Origin: Halorhabdus salina
GTDB lineage: Archaea; Halobacteriota; Halobacteria; Halobacteriales; Haloarculaceae
Direction of reading: 5' to 3'
Length of the DNA: 64,000 bases
NCBI RefSeq assembly: GCF_013839425.1
Contig: NZ_JACDNP010000003.1
Span: 62,001-126,000 of the forward strand
Numbering within the stretch: position 1 is the first letter of the stretch; each line of letters starts with the position of its first letter. This document shows positions 61,700 to 64,000 of this stretch, piece after piece. The translations under genes and the position numbers were made by a program. The notes under the pieces are model-generated. The model was given only the letters and a program-made list of their open reading frames with translations. It had not been told where the DNA came from and ran no database searches.

Positions 61700-62419
61700 T
61701 CACTCTGCCAGATCGGCCTCGTTGAGTGCCTCGTTGAGGTCTGCCCGGACGTGTTCACCGAGTTCGCGGTCGCCTGCGGTCGTCACCACGCGGTTCTCCT
61801 GGACGCTAGAGCCGTCCCGGATCAACAACCGGACGTTGCCACCCTCGTCAGCGCGGGTCGCTTTCGCCCGGACGCCCCCACGGGCGCTCGAACCGCCGGC
61901 GTCGATCGGTCCCGGAATAATCTTTTTGACGTGTGGATGCCCCGCAACGGTCTCGATCGCCCGTTTGCCGTCACGGTTGCCGATCAGCGTCGAATGCGTG
62001 CCGCCGATTTTCTCGGCTGCGCTGGCCTCGACGACATCCAGGGCGGGTTCGCCCTGTCGTTCGATGACGCGCTCGACGGGATCGTCGCCTTTGACGCGAA
62101 AACACTCATAATGGAACTGCGACCGGACGGCGTCGATGACCGTCCGATCGCCGGTGACGTAGACTTCCTCCGGGCGCTTGCGGTGGACCTCGTCGGCGAC
62201 CTGGCCGGCGAAGTTGCGCAACTCGACGCCGCTCAACTCGCCGTCTTCCGGCGTCGTCGTGACGACACGCGCCCCCAGGATCTCCTCGCCGCTGAGGGTC
62301 GTCACGCGCGCTCGGTCCCGGTCGAGATCGAGGACGACCACGTCGGCGTTGGCTGTTCGACAGACCAGGCAGTAATCGCCCGGCCGATCGAGATCAGCGG
62401 CACACTCTCGGCACTGCAT
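61700..62419 (-). CDS. DUF2103 family zinc-binding protein
   Basis: 239 residues: an N-terminal ribbon [18 protein letters not shown], a central nucleotide-like domain ([31 protein letters not shown]), and the DUF2103 core [34 protein letters not shown]. The conserved HST...G and Lys-rich strand suggest RNA or nucleotide binding. Its place just upstream of L37Ae fits a translation-linked role; this is inference only. Confidence 0.82.
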   Translation of the reverse strand: MQCRECAADLDRPGDYCLVCRTANADVVVLDLDRDRARVTTLSGEEILGARVVTTTPEDGELSGVELRNFAGQVADEVHRKRPEEVYVTGDRTVIDAVRSQFHYECFRVKGDDPVERVIERQGEPALDVVEASAAEKIGGTHSTLIGNRDGKRAIETVAGHPHVKKIIPGPIDAGGSSARGGVRAKATRADEGGNVRLLIRDGSSVQENRVVTTAGDRELGEHVRADLNEALNEADLAE

Positions 62420-62476
62420 TACTGTACTGTGGGGGCTCGTGCCGAATAAGCGGGGCGATCTATGGGCCCGAACTGC

Positions 62477-63808
62477 TCAGCGGTAGGCCGCGAACTCTTC
62501 CCCAAAGATGAGGAAGTAGCCGGTCCCGACCGTGCCGATGACGGCGGCTAGCGTGAACGCGATCTCGGGGCTGAGGAACTCCCAGAGGTACCCACCGATC
62601 GCGGCACTGGGAATGACAACCGCGTTCCGCAGCAGGTAGTACGTCCCAGTCACCCGGCCGCCGGCGTCTTGCTCCGCGGGGCCGACGATCATCGCCTTGT
62701 GGGAGGGGAGGCCGACAAAGCGCAAGCCTGAGAACGCAAAGGCGGCGAGCATCGCGGTCGCGGTCGGGGGTGCATAGATCAACACGATCGGGAAGATCGC
62801 ATAGACCGCAAAGCCGACGGCGATGACCGGTTTGAGCCCCACGTATTCGGCAACCTTCGCTGCGGGAGCCATCACCAGTAGGGCGACCAACATTTCTACG
62901 CCGAGTAATACGCCGAAAAAGGCCGCCGGCGAGAGCGTGAGGTCGTAGGCGAACCCACCGAGCGCCAGGGACAGGTCCAGGCCGACCTCGTGGAAACGGG
63001 TGACGACGAGCACGAAGAACACGTAGACCATGCCGTTGGCGAACCGGACCAGCGTGTCGCCGACGAGTAGCGGCCGGAGCGGACCGGGCATCGTCCGGAG
63101 ATCCGCCAGTATTTGACCGAGTCCGGAGAAGGAGCCGCCGATAGTGTCCTCGCTTGCGTCGTACAGCCAGTGCTGGACGAGCGTGCCGAGTGCGCCGAAG
63201 ACGACAGCGACCGCGAGGACGTACTGGAAACTCACCGTGAACGACGGGTGGAGGCCGATCAGGACAGTCGCGAGCACCGGGCCGACCAGAAATGCCACCC
63301 GTCGGAACGTCTCGGTCGCTGCGAAGCCGGCTGCCAGCCGCGAAGGCTCGGTCGCCTGCTTGACCACGGCGAAGGTCGCTCCGAGGCCGAAGGATTTCCA
63401 GGCCTGGGCCAGGATCAGGCCGACGAAGATCCACACCCACGGTTCGACGGTCAGGCCGGCGGCCGTGAACGCGTCGAGCTGTCCGGCGACCAGCCAGACA
63501 GCAAAGCCGAGCGTCGAGAGCAAGCCAAACAGCGTCAGGGCGTATCGCGAGCCGATTCGGTCCGAGATCGCGCCGCCAGGGTACGGGAACACCGCCGAGA
63601 TGATGTTCCCGAACGTACCAAAGAGGCCGACGATGAATCCCGACGCGCCGAGTGCGCGCATGTACTCGGGGAGGAAGCGACTGGTCATCTGGAATCCGAG
63701 ACTGAAGGTGAACATCGCCAGGGACAACACGAGGACGTCCCGCCGGAGTGCGAAGAACGATCGGAAGGCATCGATGGGTCCGGCTGCTTCAGCCTGCTCG
63801 TCGGGCAT
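62477..63808 (-). CDS. Major facilitator superfamily transporter
   Basis: 443 residues with twelve predicted membrane helices. Loop 2-3 has the MFS motif A-like GGAISDRIGSRYALT, and a matching loop follows helix 8 (AAKVAEYVGLKPVIAVGFA). The large central loop is acidic (YDASEDTIGGSFSG). The substrate cannot be predicted. ATG at 63808 (MPDEQAEA) is chosen because the upstream extension is basic and unlike the family. Confidence 0.88.
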   Translation of the reverse strand: MPDEQAEAAGPIDAFRSFFALRRDVLVLSLAMFTFSLGFQMTSRFLPEYMRALGASGFIVGLFGTFGNIISAVFPYPGGAISDRIGSRYALTLFGLLSTLGFAVWLVAGQLDAFTAAGLTVEPWVWIFVGLILAQAWKSFGLGATFAVVKQATEPSRLAAGFAATETFRRVAFLVGPVLATVLIGLHPSFTVSFQYVLAVAVVFGALGTLVQHWLYDASEDTIGGSFSGLGQILADLRTMPGPLRPLLVGDTLVRFANGMVYVFFVLVVTRFHEVGLDLSLALGGFAYDLTLSPAAFFGVLLGVEMLVALLVMAPAAKVAEYVGLKPVIAVGFAVYAIFPIVLIYAPPTATAMLAAFAFSGLRFVGLPSHKAMIVGPAEQDAGGRVTGTYYLLRNAVVIPSAAIGGYLWEFLSPEIAFTLAAVIGTVGTGYFLIFGEEFAAYR

Positions 63809-63928
63809 GTGTCGACCTTCAGCGCTAATCGTCAAAATACTTCTCTTGGGACCAGTCGTGGTCGAGCAATTTTGATTCAGCAATCGAGACGGTCGTCCGA
63901 GCCGAAGATTCATTCGCTCGCCGAAAGA

Positions 63929-64000
63929 TCACTCCTGCATGGTGCATCCCTCGCGAGCGGTCTCGGTTGCGTATCTCAGTGTTGGCTTCCACATGACGGC
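63929..64000 (-). CDS. C-terminal end of an unidentified protein (runs off the window)
   Basis: On the minus strand the last 72 bp give an open frame reading AVMWKPTLRYATETAREGC and ending TMQE then TGA at 63929-63931. The codons end mostly in G or C. This looks like the tail of a gene starting beyond 64000, upstream of the MFS gene. Too short to assign. Confidence 0.35.
   Translation of the reverse strand, partial: AVMWKPTLRYATETAREGCTMQE

Overview
The window is chromosomal DNA from a halophilic archaeon (class Halobacteria). Most predicted proteins are rich in Asp and Glu, GC is high outside a few islands, and the information-processing genes are archaeal: split RNA polymerase A'/A'' and B'/B'', RpoH and RpoP, L15e, L37Ae, prefoldin beta, KEOPS Pcc1, Rio2, FtsZ1 and an MCP-type transducer. 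The genus cannot be fixed from the sequence alone.

Layout. (1) 1-1.7 kb: the 5' end of an SMC-like ATPase gene, an AT-rich nearly gene-free island and one or two doubtful small genes. (2) 1.7-9.7 kb: housekeeping genes, namely an M29 aminopeptidase, a zinc-finger protein, two tandem PIMT-type methyltransferases, paired CrcB fluoride channels and a PLP enzyme. (3) 9.7-11.9 kb: a decayed IS1341/TnpB-type element whose ORF is broken by a 62-nt double palindrome, then a palindrome array and tRNA-Asp. (4) 12.3-25.6 kb: the RNA polymerase/ribosomal block rpoH-B''-B'-A'-A''-nusA, then rps12-rps7, interrupted by a lipocalin-like gene and a chemotaxis transducer. fusA does not follow rps7. (5) 25.7-36.1 kb: L15e, a glycosyltransferase-like protein, Rio2, endonuclease IV, methyltransferase, NcsA thiolase, an RHH-ftsZ1 operon with five GTAAGAC repeats upstream, an RHH/zinc-ribbon protein, tRNA-Tyr with a palindrome array, and a phosphotriesterase-family protein. 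(6) 36.3-43.3 kb: a ThiR-like regulator, a decayed DUF58/membrane gene pair, and the intact DUF4129-DUF58-membrane-protein genes facing a MoxR ATPase gene. (7) 43.4-52.4 kb: tRNA-Ser with another palindrome array, a pilin, DUF2070, GMP synthase subunit A, a histidine kinase, a Gln/Pro-rich zinc-ribbon protein and citramalate/isopropylmalate synthase. (8) 52.5-64 kb: a solo IS end with seven hairpins, a large histidine kinase, Gdx-type SMR exporter, HAD, peroxiredoxin-like, ArsC-like and ArsR proteins, DUF151, the L37Ae-RpoP-Pcc1-prefoldin cluster, DUF2103 and an MFS transporter.

The strongest non-genic signal is a family of nested palindromes placed directly 3' of all three tRNA genes (Asp, Tyr, Ser). 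Each tRNA-proximal module has outer arms matching the T-loop text GATTTGAAC/GTTCAAATC. At Tyr and Ser it also carries extra copies of the tRNA's own 3' end. A 36-nt core is shared with one mismatch between the Asp and Ser loci, 32 kb apart. Related short hairpins sit inside the transposase gene, inside the IS end hairpin and after the citramalate synthase gene, which suggests a mobile or amplifying palindromic unit. The second regulatory signal is the GTAAGAC/GTCTTAC set upstream of the RHH-ftsZ1 operon, a candidate autoregulatory operator for a cell-division gene.
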